Positions 35,901 to 46,926 of a stretch of DNA of 64,000 nucleotides are shown in pieces. How positions within the stretch are numbered: the stretch's first letter is position 1; each line of letters opens with the position of its first letter. The position numbers and the translations under genes are program-made. Where the stretch lies: contig CM069455.1 of NCBI GenBank assembly GCA_035610835.1, forward strand, positions 49,882,955-49,946,954, given 5' to 3'. The DNA comes from Ophiura sarsii. Its lineage: Eukaryota; Echinodermata; Ophiuroidea; Amphilepidida; Ophiuridae. Under the pieces are notes generated by a model, which saw only the letters and a program-made list of their open reading frames with translations, made no database searches and was not told where the DNA came from.

Positions 35901-37284
35901 TTCTTTAGGGGTTTGAATTTGAAACCCACCTACATTTGGGGCTGATTCTAACAGCACAAAATGCTGCGTAGGATTTTGTTTTCAAATTGATTTGAGAGTT
36001 CAGTGGCAGTTCTGAGTTGCCACGATTCATATTCTTGAGAAGGTTTGAAAATGCTAACCTTGCAATTTGATATTTGATTCTATAGCAGCGCAAATTGCTG
36101 CGTAGGATTTTTTTTTATTCTTCAAATTAATTTGATAAGGGCCCCTGGATCCAATCGAGATCTGGGATTGACATTATCATATAGACTAGTATACATGGTC
36201 TACAGTGGTTAGTACTCATTTGAGTATTTTCTTTGGTTTTTAATTTTTTTAAATGTCCCATTGTTTAATTATCTAATTGTCACCCCATAAAGGGAGTTGG
36301 CATAGTTGGGTTGAATGATGAGGGACATACGGTAGTTGTATACTCTCAACTATTTTGTAACGTAGCGTATTAAGATTATATATTGTATTACTTATTAATC
36401 ATTTGGTATAATCACACTATAATTAAGGGTTGCCCATTTGTTTTGTTCTGCTCTTATTTGAATTGGAGATTGCGGATAGTACGAACAATGACATTGCTAC
36501 GGCGGAATGGGTCGGCGCAATCTCAACTAAGTACTACTTCTTCGAACGACAATGTGTTTCGCGACAGGCATTGGTGCGGTTTTCTTGGTAGATTACCCCA
36601 CCCCTTTTTGGAAACTAATTACCACTGGGATTTGGTGATTAGTTTTATACCAACAATTATACATTGTTGAAGATGGGAGTTTTCTTTTCACCAAGAGTGG
36701 AAAAAGTTTTTTTTTAAATTAAAAACCTTTGACGGTTCTCTCATATTTCAGATCCTGTGTGATCTAAGATCTGTTGATCTATGATATTATATTCGTGGAC
36801 GGATATAATTGTTCTTAATTACTATCACTTGTGCGTGATGATTTACAAAAGGTAATTGAATACCTTTCTTTTCTGATCTTCCGGGTGTATACCACCTGCA
36901 GTGTAGACAGCTGCCACGTGTGGGGCACGCGAGTTTACAGGTCTTCGAACTATGTATTAACAGCAAGTTAATACCTTGTGAGCGGTCGCGAGAAGAACTC
37001 TACATGACTGGAACAGACACGAACATTTGCGGCATTCTCGATTGGTTATTACGGGAATTACATGATTGTTATATTATATATATACTAACCCACTATATTT
37101 TATATTATTGTTTGTTGTTGGTTATGAACATATTATAATTCGTCTCTTTCTATCACTTTCTTACGTGAGTTTCTTTATTTGTTTATTTTACATAGCTAAT
37201 TTTTTTTTTGGCTATCCAAATTTTATCCAAATTAATTGGGTTACAATTAGTGATAGGGTCTATCACTCCGTAGTGGCGTGGTAG
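32914..37284. other. Non-coding internal part of the retrotransposon
   Basis: AT-rich with no long frame. A mariner-type end (TTTTGATACACCCTGTATTA) at about 35277 has no partner and may be an old nested relic. Two similar blocks with GCTGCGTAGGATTTT occur near 35960 and 36090. Confidence 0.5.
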
Positions 37285-37776
37285 TGTAAGAGCACGAGTA
37301 TTGATATGTTGGAGGGAGAACGCATGCGCAATTGATCATGTATTATAACGCCTATCCTATTCCATTATAAAGGCACTGTAGTCAGTGACCTAGTCATGTG
37401 ATCAATTGGGCATATGTGTTAGCTCCTATACAAGTTGCAGTGGTGCCTGTAAACCCAAACCTAGAGTCAGTTGGGTCTTGGTCTTCGATCAGACAACACA
37501 AGCAGTCGAGTCTTGGCAGTAGCCAAAAGCAGTTGTAGTTGGCTCTGTGGTTTTTGGCACCACTCAACGGTATGTTTAAATACTAACTCTCGTAGGTCGG
37601 AATCTATGTATGGAGATGGAGATTACCGAGCCTAAGCCAATAAAGCAGTAACATGAATAAATAAGAAGTCGTTAAGTGTTTAATAGGTGTGGAGTTCCGA
37701 GCCCAGGCATTCTGTAGATATTCAGTTAGGATGGTAGTTAAAAAGAAAGAACGCCATCCTACTGACCAATCTCACA
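37285..37776 (+). repeat. 3' LTR, 492 bp
   Basis: Second copy of the LTR, followed by the CAAT duplication. A clear polypurine tract just before it is not visible. Confidence 0.85.
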
Positions 37777-37783
37777 CAATCAT

Positions 37784-38039
37784 GTTCAAAACTGTTGGGA
37801 CACTTCCTGCATGTCCTGTGGAACGGTGGTCCCTCCCCCTAAACTCAATGTTGGTCCATATAAAAGCATCGTCCAGCAACGGGCTGTGTTATATATATCA
37901 GCCCCAACATTGATTTGGGGGTGGGGGGTGGCAGCTTTACATAAACTAGTTTTGACTATCATACTTTCAACTGACAGCTTTTTACTCATTTTGGAAGATA
38001 TTTCATGCGCACGTGTATAGTGTCCCAACAGGTTTTGAA
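37784..38039. mobile_element. Small MITE in the TRIM intron
   Basis: GTTCAAAACTGTTGGGACACT at 37784 pairs with AGTGTCCCAACAGGTTTTGAAC ending at 38039. Inside, CCCCTAAACTCAATGTTGG and CCAACATTGATTTGGGGG form a second inverted pair. 256 bp, non-coding. Confidence 0.75.
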
Positions 38040-38106
38040 CAAGATTGTATTAAAGCATTGATAGCAAAGCATTAAAGCATTGAAAGCAGTGGTATGTTCC
38101 CTCCAT

Positions 38107-38192
38107 GGCCGACCGGTCTAGCGCGCTGTTGTCTTACACACAATATTGTAGGTACACCAAATGTTGTATAGGTTCAAGTCCGACATCGGCCT
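38107..38192 (+). other. tRNA-like sequence
   Basis: GGCCGA at the start pairs with TCGGCC at the end. A D-arm-like CGGTCTAGCGCGCTG and B-box-like GGTTCAAGTCC are present with a long variable region, and TTGT/ACAA could be an anticodon stem. The T-arm pairs badly, so a working tRNA is doubtful; a tRNA-derived relic is more likely. Confidence 0.4.
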
Positions 38193-39374
38193 ATGTTTTG
38201 AATATTTTAAAACTTAAATCCATATCCCCGTACACCTTTAAAAATGCCAGAGAACTCTATATGAGTGCGTTTAATACAAATTATGTATTTTGTTTTTTGT
38301 TTTTACATTCTTTGTATTCATTAGGTAACAGACAGAATTAATTCAAATAGTTAAATACTTAATACGATAGTGTGTGCGCCGATTGATTTAACTTGTTGGT
38401 ACTCGCCAAAGCAACCACTTACTTAACCTGCACTGCGCGGCATCATGGGGCAAAGGTGGTGTGCTAAAGCTTAGACAGGACTTAACCCGCCTGACACATC
38501 TAAAATAACTCAACTTAACTCTTTATAGTTAACTACCATTATTGTATCTGTACATGCTATTAAGGCTGGTGTCAACCCTGTTTGGGCCAAATTTTTCAAG
38601 CACTGTAACTTTTAAATTATAAATGTGATGTACATAAAAGTAATGATAATCCAAAATAGATATGAAATCATCCAAATGGTAAAGTGCTCAACCAGTAAGG
38701 GAGCTTAATACAATATGAAATTTGGACTTGATCCTGTTACATGGTTTTACAGATCTGTTTCGTAAGGACCGTTAGGTCCTCACTCGTCAGAAACTCAATA
38801 CAGAATGATGGTACAATTATAATACACACAGCAGTGCGATCCTGTATACACATGTTTTACGCATAAAAACCTGAAAGTTTAAAGTTCATAAACATGTATA
38901 CATGTGTACACATGATTGATTACGCATAAAAAGACAACCTGAAAGTTTATATAAAGTTCACCCATTGCATCACCTGTTTTCCGTTTTTAGACACAACTTT
39001 TGATTCAATGAAGGTTTCTTGACCAGATTTGGAGGATATATAGGTCATGTTATCGGTCACGTGACCAACTATTTAAAAATGTTATGCTCCAACTTACTTT
39101 TAGGGATAGTTCACTTTTAATTACGGAGGTATATTTTGCACACTAAATGCCCAAGAAGTAATGGATATTGCCAGTTATTAGATTCAAATGGTTTCTTGAT
39201 AACATATAATACCATCCAAACATACTAGAAAATACTCTCGTCGCTTACGCGACTCCTGCGTCACGGAAAATGGATTACATAACAAGGAAAGGTGGGCGCT
39301 CTAATCGCTTACGCGACTCGTATGTATCTCAATTGGGGAATATTGCTTTGGCGAGTACCAACAATATTCAAAGC
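38193..39374. other. Intron sequence, nothing recognised
   Basis: AT-rich with no gene or strong repeat; TCGCTTACGCGACTC occurs twice near 39240-39320. Confidence 0.4.
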
Positions 39375-39830
39375 ATATCTTTAAAAAGTCACTGTGCAAA
39401 GTCACACATTTCTCCCACTATTTATGACCTGTCCACAGACCGCCACTGTAGAGCTCCTTAGATTGACCACCATTGATTGATCCTCAGATTGCCTCCGATT
39501 GCGTTATTCCCAAAACAGCAATAAATAGTTTAAAGTGTTGACATTAAGGGGTCAAAGGTCATTACAAACAAGCTTGGTGACAATAATCTTGTGGGTAACA
39601 TGGGGTGTACACATGTTGACCTCTAATGACCCCTACATGACCTTTGACCCACTTTTGTCAACACTTTAAACTATTTATTGCTGTTTTGGGGAAAACGCAA
39701 TCTGAGTCAATCTGAGGATCAATCAATGGCGGTCAGTCTGAGGAGCTCTACAATGGCGGTCTGTGGACAGGTCATAAATAGGGGGAGAAATGTGTGACTT
39801 TGCATAGTGACGTGACTTTTTAAAGATGTC
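39375..39830. mobile_element. Foldback element, ~190-bp arms
   Basis: The arms share TCTTTAAAAAGTCAC, GCAAAGTCACACATTTCTCCC, ATTTATGACCTGTCCACAGA and AATAAATAGTTTAAAGTGTT, inverted around a centre near 39600. Non-coding; the last element before the second TRIM exon apart from AT-rich DNA. Confidence 0.8.
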
Positions 39831-40742
39831 TGAAGGGTCACATAACGAAAACAAGTTTCTGACTCCTTCACTTCTGGGTGATGTCAAGAACTTTTTGATA
39901 CCCCCTCGTATATACCAAATATATAAATTGTTGTCATTCATTTGATTGGTTAAAAGAACATTTTCTATCAACTTATTTACCTTAGGCCAACCAAAGTTTC
40001 ATGAAATGAAGGTACACTAGACCAAACCGTCACCGTTCTGTTGCCTAATTAGAATCGGACAAAAATATCGATATCCAAATTTGGAAGGTTTGTCACTGTA
40101 TAAACTATAATATTCTTATAGTATAGCGATTCTAGCAGGATTTCACTTGACAATTTGCATAAAGGCTAAAGCGGAATCCACCATATATTTGATACCTTCT
40201 TCATTATCAAAGGCAACCAGAGCTGTTTGTTTTAGTCATCTTAGAACGGTACAACAATGCAAAACTGATCATGGAAAATTGTAAACAAAAACTTTACGCA
40301 GCAGACGAATCCAGACGAATAAATGGGAAATGTCAAAGGTCAGCTGTCAATCACCACGTAAATACAGGGTGTTCAAAACGAAATTGTTCGCCGTATTATT
40401 ACGATTTCGTCAATCGGGCCGATAGTATGTTTCAAACGGGTCGCGGACCCGGTCGCGGAATGCGAATCGCTTGATGACTCGTGAACTATGGTGTGTGACG
40501 TCATCAAAAAAACACTATGCCCGGGCATAGTTGTTTTTCATGACGTCATATTGAATTTGAAGGCATAGCTTAATTATCCCCTCACTTTTAACCAATCAAA
40601 TGACAGGAATCTATGTATTCGGTATATAAATACCTATACCAATCGCGTATCTGTGAATTATTAAAAATACCTATTAATGGCCATCACATTGAAAAAGCAT
40701 GTATACTGATTATTGATTTTGTGATGTACTTATTCATTCCAG
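39831..40742. other. 3' part of the TRIM intron
   Basis: No gene. A 16-base perfect palindrome CTATGCCCGGGCATAG lies near 40516; TACAGGGTGTTCAAAACG near 40365 is a lone mariner-type end. Confidence 0.4.
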
Positions 40743-42302
40743 GTCAAAACCTGCAGTAACTGCAACAAGTCTGATAATCGCGCCAAATTTCACTGCTTCG
40801 ATTGCATGGATGACCTGTGCCATGACTGCCATATCCATCACACCAGCCTCTCCAAGTTGACTAAACATCACAAGATAGTTCCCATCGAAGATCTACTTTC
40901 TGGAAAGGTCAGTGATGAAGGAAGATACTGCAAAGTCCATGACAAAGTCATCGTTGAGTTTTACTGTGACACTGAGCAAAGACCTGTGTGCTACCACTGC
41001 ATAAGTCTAAACGTCTGTGCCCATGACCACACGAGAAGCAGTGTGACAGATGCAGCAAATATCAAAACCTCCAGTGTTGAAAAGATGATCAAGGAATGTG
41101 AGGGGACTAAGACAAGATATCGTAATGCAGTGAGGAATACCGAGCATGTCTGTGAGGAATTAAGGAAATCAGCACGATTGGCAAAGGGGGTGCTTTCTGA
41201 GGTACGGAGCGAATACGTTCAACGCCTGGATGACATTCTCAAGACATCTGAAGCTGATATCGATGAAGAGGAACTGAAAAGAATGAAGACATTAACTCTG
41301 GCAAAAGAGCATCTTCAAGGACACCTGAAGGACATTGAGAGAGCCTGCCATCAGGCGTCAAAGGTCATCAAATCTGGATCGAAGTATGAGATCGCATCAA
41401 GCTACGCGTCCTTGTCAGAGTCTCTACACAATGTCAACCAATCACAGCCGATACCCGCTGGTGTTTCGCTTGGTTATCTCCGATATGTACCTGCTGCTTC
41501 TCCCACCATTCCAGCGTTGGGTCATTTTTTAAAAGATTATAAGTGGGTAAAAACCACTCAATTCGGCCCGGGTACTTTACTGAAAAAGCCATGGGGTATT
41601 GCTATTAATCAACATGGTGATATAGCAATCACAAGCTATAGAGATGGTGTGAAGGTGTTCACAAGGACTGGGCAGGTCAAATACACCTTCAAAAACACTC
41701 CCAATGATGTGTATAACATAACTGTTACACCTGACAATAAATACATCATAGATGGTTATAAAGAATTCCTGTGTTATGACAGTGAAGGCAATCAGTTGTC
41801 AAAGACTCCTATATATGATAAGGATGGCAAACCATCTGGTCCTTGTGCGGTTGCTGTAGATGCAACAGGAAGGATCATAGTGGGCCGACTATTCACCAAG
41901 ACCATATCAATCCATCAGGCAGATGGGACTCTCATTAATAAGTTTGCAACACAATCTATACCGCATCGTCTTGCTGTTACCGCCAAAGGAGACCTTGTTG
42001 TAACCTTTGATGACACCGTGAAACTAATGGACTACTCTGGTGGTAATGTCCGTGATATTCAGCCTCCTACTGATGTCACAAAGTGGGATCCCTACTTTAT
42101 CTGCTGTAATCACATCCGTGGTGAGATATACGTGGGAAATAAACCTAAAGCTGTGTATGGATTCACATCTGATGGAGTTGACCTTGGACTTGTCACGGAT
42201 GATGTTGAATTTCCACGAGGAATAGCAGTATCGGTAGACGGGCAGGAACTGCTTGTAGTAGATTCTAGTGCCGATCAAGACAAAATATTTCAGATAGAGT
42301 GA
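40743..42302 (+). CDS. NHL-type TRIM E3 ligase, exon 2 (B-boxes, coiled coil, NHL repeats)
   Basis: The acceptor TTCCAG/GTC at 40742/40743 joins exon 1 in phase 0; the stop TGA is at 42300-42302. The 519 residues continue the protein from residue 93. A B-box-1-like zinc module (CSNC...CFDC...CHDCHIHH) spans about 96-131, B-box 2 (CKVH...CDTEQRPVCYHC...CAHDH) about 155-188, a charged coiled coil about 195-320, and NHL-like beta-propeller blades from about 370 to the end (WGIAINQHGD, AVAVDATGRI, RLAVTAKGDL, RGIAVSVDGQ). Domain order matches TRIM2/3/56-type ubiquitin ligases in which NHL blades bind substrate. No filamin domain is visible. This exon is intact; only exon 1 is interrupted. An internal ATG at 40806 could start a RING-less form. 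Confidence 0.88.
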   Translation, partial: VKTCSNCNKSDNRAKFHCFDCMDDLCHDCHIHHTSLSKLTKHHKIVPIEDLLSGKVSDEGRYCKVHDKVIVEFYCDTEQRPVCYHCISLNVCAHDHTRSSVTDAANIKTSSVEKMIKECEGTKTRYRNAVRNTEHVCEELRKSARLAKGVLSEVRSEYVQRLDDILKTSEADIDEEELKRMKTLTLAKEHLQGHLKDIERACHQASKVIKSGSKYEIASSYASLSESLHNVNQSQPIPAGVSLGYLRYVPAASPTIPALGHFLKDYKWVKTTQFGPGTLLKKPWGIAINQHGDIAITSYRDGVKVFTRTGQVKYTFKNTPNDVYNITVTPDNKYIIDGYKEFLCYDSEGNQLSKTPIYDKDGKPSGPCAVAVDATGRIIVGRLFTKTISIHQADGTLINKFATQSIPHRLAVTAKGDLVVTFDDTVKLMDYSGGNVRDIQPPTDVTKWDPYFICCNHIRGEIYVGNKPKAVYGFTSDGVDLGLVTDDVEFPRGIAVSVDGQELLVVDSSADQDKIFQIE

Positions 42303-42690
42303 ACAAAGGTCAATACCTATACCTAGCCGCCCGCGAAATTCTTTACCGTAACCAACATTTGAATAGGCCAGTTAAAATGCGTAATAATAACATCGTAGCG
42401 CGGGCGTAGTTCACAGAAAGCTCGCTGTACGCTATCATATTCGACTTACGCACGTTCTATTGTATTATATATATTGTTAAAACAGATTAGCTTTATTCCG
42501 TAAAAACCATATCGATTGAAATTCCAATCGCTGTGAGCCAACTCCTCGTGGTCTAATGGCTATCGAACAGGTCTTATGAACGAAACGTTACTGGTTCGAA
42601 TCCTGGTATCGTAGAATTTTGCGTTAAACCTTGTCTGATATTGTTTCGACATAGGATATAATGTTATGTCAGAAATTGATGGGCGCATTA
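42303..42690. other. Sequence downstream of the TRIM gene
   Basis: AT-rich; contains the tRNA-like relic at 42541-42611 and no clear AATAAA close to the stop. Confidence 0.4.
42541..42611 (+). other. tRNA-like relic
   Basis: A-box-like CGTGGTCTAATGGCTATCG and B box GGTTCGAATCC are correctly spaced. The ends do not pair well, so a pseudogene or SINE head is likely. Confidence 0.45.
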
Positions 42691-43114
42691 TTAAAGGAGG
42701 TATCCCGCAAGCATAACATTGGGCATTATATGTTAGAAAAATAACTATCGAGCCCAACTTTTGTAATTATATTGAACAAAACACCATACTTATGACAAAA
42801 ACAAATAATAACCGCCATCTCTCAACATGCAATTTTTAAAATTCGCGGCGATATAAAGTCCCGGTGTCGATGAAGTCATAGTCATACGATGCACATGCGC
42901 ACATTTGAGCACCGATACCCGTGACGTCATCGACACCAGGATATTCAATCGCCGCGAATTTTAAAAATGGCATGTTGAGTGATGGCACTTTTTATTCATT
43001 TTTGTGACTAGTATGATGTTTTGTTCTACCGTATATAATTACGTAATTTCGGCTCGATAATTATTTTTCTAACAAATAATGCTCAATGTTGTGCTTGCGG
43101 GACCCTTCCTTTAA
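42691..43114. mobile_element. Foldback element with TTAAAGGA ends
   Basis: Arms of about 190 bp share CCCGCAAGCA(T/C)AACATTG, TTAGAAAAATAA, TCGAGCC, CTCAACATG and TTTTTAAAATTCGCGGCGAT, inverted around a GATGACGTCA-type centre near 42900. The TTAA at each outer edge could be a target duplication (piggyBac or Kolobok style), but it is also part of the inverted end. Confidence 0.7.
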
Positions 43115-43232
43115 CTGTGTAGCTGAGTCTCATTCTAGGACAGGATTGGCAGATTCTGCAGATTGATAATACATAGGGCAGCTATAAATCAATACTAATG
43201 TAAACATAGCTGTCAAGTGATGTATTAATGTA

Positions 43233-44137
43233 CACTCTTAGAAGGTCAGGATCAAATATGAGACGAAAAGGATCAATTTTGATCCAGAAGCGGTATCACA
43301 TATGAGCTTACCCTTTCCGGATCAAAGTGATCCGACAAGCAGGATCAAAAAGTTTGATCCGAAATGGGATCAAATATTTCTGTCAAATGATACTGAAACG
43401 GATCAAAATAATGATCCTTAATCGGATGTACCTGTAGCTTATGATCCTACTCCAGGATCAAACTGAATCAAAGAAAAAGTGAAAACATAGGGGGTCATCG
43501 GGTGACAGATTGTAAAAACAAGCATGCATGCAAGGGTCTTTCGGTGACACCGGGCCAAAAAAAGGGGGGTATTTTTTATGGAGCCTGGTGTGAAACCTAA
43601 TATTGATTGAGTGCCCCCACCCCCGGGTGCACACTGCAGACTATATATCGAGTGCAGTAAGATTACTACATCGAGTAGGCCTAGTACATCGCAGTGATCG
43701 TGACATTTTGTGAGGAGCATTTTGACCGAAAATCGTACTGATGGCACTGGTCAGGTACAAGAAATTTGTTCACAAGAATAGAGCATGTTCAAACATCAAA
43801 CTACTTTACCGACAAAATCATGTAACATTCTACAGATTAGACTGGATAACTTACCGCGGTATTTCACCCTTGTTTCAACTGTGGCGACCGAATTCAAAAG
43901 ATCGTCTGCTTGTCGTCTATCGGTTTGCGAAAGAGTGACGTCAGTCACTCATTGACCAATGAACTGTTTCATCGAATTGATCCGGAAATCAGATCAAAGT
44001 TGATCAAGGTGAATTTGATCCGTTTGTTGATATCTATCTGGAAACGGATCAAAACGATCCGAAAATGATCCTTAAAGGATCAAAACAAAGTGAGCCGGAA
44101 ATCTACTCATGTATTTGATCCTGACCTTCTAAGAGTG
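43233..44137. mobile_element. EnSpm/CACTA-like element packed with GATC motifs
   Basis: Ends CACTCTTAGAAGGTCAGGAT and its exact inverse, flanked by TA on both sides (43231-43232, 44138-44139), 905 bp. Both subterminal regions carry more than twenty GATC sites in all, mostly as GGATCAAA or TTTGATCC, often paired head to head. No transposase. The terminal CACTC, 2-bp target and subterminal repeats fit the CACTA group. Confidence 0.72.
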
Positions 44138-44574
44138 TAAATATAGCTTCCATGTGATAGTGGAAACTCCACAAAAAGTCCACACTTATTAAAGGGATTA
44201 TAACTTAATGTCTAACCATCCTGATGCGGTCAGGACTATTATTTGGAAAATATTGTCAGCTACGTTATGATACCCAACGTTTTATTAAAAACTGTAAAGC
44301 ATTCAATATGTGAAGCAGGCTATGCAGCGCATCAAAAGGGAATTTTGCGGCTGTGTACTTTTCAAGATACGTATGAAAACAGACAAAAATCAAAGAAATA
44401 ATAAGAATGTAGAATTCTCTTTTACTTGTAAAATGTGAATGCCTATATCAATTTGGATAAATGTGGCATATTTTTAAAGTTATGATCCAATGATCCTTCT
44501 AACAAGTGTGGACTTCCACGTGAGATTTTGGGATTCATTTTTCTGTAAAAGCTTAACATTTTGCTATGACTATA
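44138..44574. other. Intergenic gap
   Basis: AT-rich, nothing recognised. Confidence 0.3.
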
Positions 44575-45665
44575 CAGGCTGTCCCAAAATGATTAGTACC
44601 ATCGATGCCCAAAGTTCAATAACTTTTGTATTCATCAAAATCGATGGGATTAGGTCCGCTGTTTTCACATCATCTTTGTCATACTGTAATATTTTATTAG
44701 AATTTTAGATCATGAATATCGGATTTATCAAAATCAAGATACACTCCATTATGTAAAACATGGTGATATTACCTTTTTGACAAAGTGCTAAAAAATGTGT
44801 GTGCTATTACAGCTTGTTTGAAAGAAACTTGTGTATTCTCATAATCTCTTGTCTACTTAATATAATCTTGTGTGTCTTTCTGTTGTAACTGTTATTAGTT
44901 ATGGGTGTTCAAATCATTAATAATTATTCTCCTTAATTCAATTTAACGGGTAAAAGATGTTTGTCACACTTGAGTGACCCCGTGCATTGTTTTATTTGAC
45001 AAGTGTTTAGCGACTTCTAAATGAAGTGGTATTTGGTGAATCACCAGTGGCTTAGATTCCATTTTCACGTTGGATAATGGATTTCGTGAGGTTAAATATT
45101 AAGGGACTATATCATTTTTAGCAAGTTTGTAGGTAATTGCATCCCCAATATGAAAAGAAGTCTAAGCAACAGCTAATTACCCATGACCACGTCTTTACCT
45201 GTTCAAATGTCCCTCAAGTTTAGCCTCAGAACTAGCTCATTTAATAGAAACAAAGCTTGGGGTCGCTCATGCGTGACGATCCATTTTTACTCTTCAAATT
45301 GAATCAAAATGAAGAAGTATTAATAGTTTGAACAACAATATGATACAACAGCAGTTTAAAATAGAAAAGAACCAAAGCTATTAGCAGACAAGCGATTGAG
45401 AGAATGTATTAATTTCTTTCAAACAAGCTGTTTAAAAACACATTTTTTTTGCACTTTGCCAAAAAGGTGAAATCACCATGTCTTACACAATGGAGTGTAA
45501 CTTCATTAAAATAAGTCCGATATTCATGATCTAAAATTCTAATAAAAAGGTAGAGTATAGCAAATATGATAGAAAAACAACCGATCTAATCTCATAGATT
45601 TTGATGATGAAAAAATGTATTGAACTTTGGGCATCGATGGGTACTAATCATTTTGGGACAGCCTG
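44575..45665. mobile_element. Tc1/mariner-like non-autonomous element with ~265-bp inverted repeats
   Basis: CAGGCTGTCCCAAAATGATT at 44575 and its inverse at 45665, flanked by TA. The arms extend through GATGCCCAAAGTTCAATA, TTATTAGAATTTTAGATCATGA and CAGCTTGTTTGAAAG. The middle (about 44840-45400) has no transposase frame. 1091 bp. Confidence 0.78.
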
Positions 45666-45789
45666 TATCATACGCAGACACAGATTGGTCGTAAATGACT
45701 TTTGAAACTCAAATGTTGGTTTTGTTTTTGCACGATGAAGTAGAACTGAATGTAAAGGCATGACACAGTAACATAACGTCGCTGCTCTG

Positions 45790-45979
45790 TCAAAACCGTA
45801 ACTAGACTTTTTCATTTGGGGGCAAGAAGGGGCAGTGACTTCTAATGGGGGCTCCATTCCACACCCACACCGATTGATTTCATTTGGGAGCAAGCGGGGG
45901 GAACCGAAAGGGGTTCCAAGTGGCGGGCTCCAGCCGCCCCCCCCCCCCCCCCCCCCCCCCCCGCTGGTTATGCCACTGA
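45790..45979. mobile_element. hAT-like fragment with poly(C)
   Basis: Ends CTGGTTATGCCACTGA, the inverse of a CAGTGGCATAACCAG-type hAT terminus, preceded by a poly(C) run (about 45937-45962). The left end is not clear. Confidence 0.4.
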
Positions 45980-46243
45980 GTCATTTAGTAAGAGTAACAT
46001 TTAAATCATTGTGTAAATATAATTTTATTCACAAAACATCCAACATATAGAGACACATTAAATAAAGAATCATGCATTTATCTACATAAAACATTTTGTT
46101 ACTTAAAGAATAATCGTATCAATTCAAAACACACTCCTCCATTTTAATGGAGAAGCGGTCCATAAAGATGAAAGGGAATCCATTTATCGAAAATCGAAAA
46201 GAAACTTAAGAGATTTAACCATCCAAACACTTTTTGTGTAAGC

Positions 46244-46637
46244 GTGTATCGCAAGCCATGAGGTCCATAACGTATTGCGGCAACGCGTTACTTTCGCAAA
46301 CGGAATAAATCGCAATAACACAATATTTATAGTTTAAGATTGTTGGATATCCAATAAATAGTTTTAGCTTGTGCCATCCTTGTTTTTACCTCCCCGACCA
46401 CCAACCCCCTGAGTGCTTTGGCATATAATTATGTTTCAAAATCATTTCAACAGTGTCAAATATTGCGATTTATTCCGTTCCCAAAACAACGCGTTGCTTT
46501 GGCCAAAACAACACGTTGCTTTGGAAAACAACACGTGGTCAAAAGCCGTAATCTTATTGGCTCGCTAGGCAACGCGTTGCTTTGGGAAAGCAACGCGTTG
46601 TCGCAATACGTTATGGACCTCATGGCTTGCGATAAGC
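46244..46637. mobile_element. Foldback element with CAACGCGTTG palindromes
   Basis: TCGCAAGCCATGAGGTCCAT and the following AACGTATTGCG at 46249 recur inverted, ending at 46632. Inside, CAACGCGTTG or one-base variants occur about six times. Non-coding. Confidence 0.75.
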
Positions 46638-46659
46638 GTGCTTTACGTAACTTCAGGTG

Positions 46660-46926
46660 AATAGACGTTATTCATAATTGGCGCATTTACGTCAAAAGAG
46701 GGCCGTGCTATCCAACTGAGCATGCTCAGAGCAATTAGTGCTCCGAAAACGTGGCTAACGATGTAGCCGAGACGAGAGTGATGTAGTTTTTCAATGTGGT
46801 GAACTTTGCACTAATCATTAAAACAATCGAAGTTCACAGTTCATTGCAGTAAAAATACGAGATTGTATGTTTATCGAGTATGTCTCCCTCTTTAGACATG
46901 ACTCGCCAATTATGAATAACGTCTAT
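46660..46926. repeat. Foldback repeat
   Basis: AATAGACGTTATTCATAATT at 46660 is matched inverted by ATTATGAATAACGTCTATT ending at 46926; the inside is not strongly paired. Confidence 0.7.

Larger units (their letters stand above)
30792..37776 (+). mobile_element. LTR retrotransposon with gag-like ORF, inside the TRIM intron
   Basis: Direct repeats 30792-31284 and 37285-37776 (TGTAAGAGCACG...CTCACA) are flanked by CAAT on both sides (30788-30791, 37777-37780). After the 5' LTR comes a base and then TGGTGGCC, which fits the start of a primer site, though the tRNA is not identified. One long ORF (31852-32913) is gag-like. The following 4.4 kb up to the 3' LTR has no protease, reverse transcriptase or integrase, so the element is non-autonomous. 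It is in the same orientation as the TRIM gene. Confidence 0.82.
30161..40742 (+). other. 10.6-kb intron of the TRIM gene
   Basis: Donor GTTAGT at 30161 and acceptor TTATTCATTCCAG ending at 40742, phase 0. Two thirds of it is the LTR element 30792-37776. 30161-30791 otherwise shows only a poly(C) tract (about 30720-30743) and AT-rich DNA. Confidence 0.75.
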
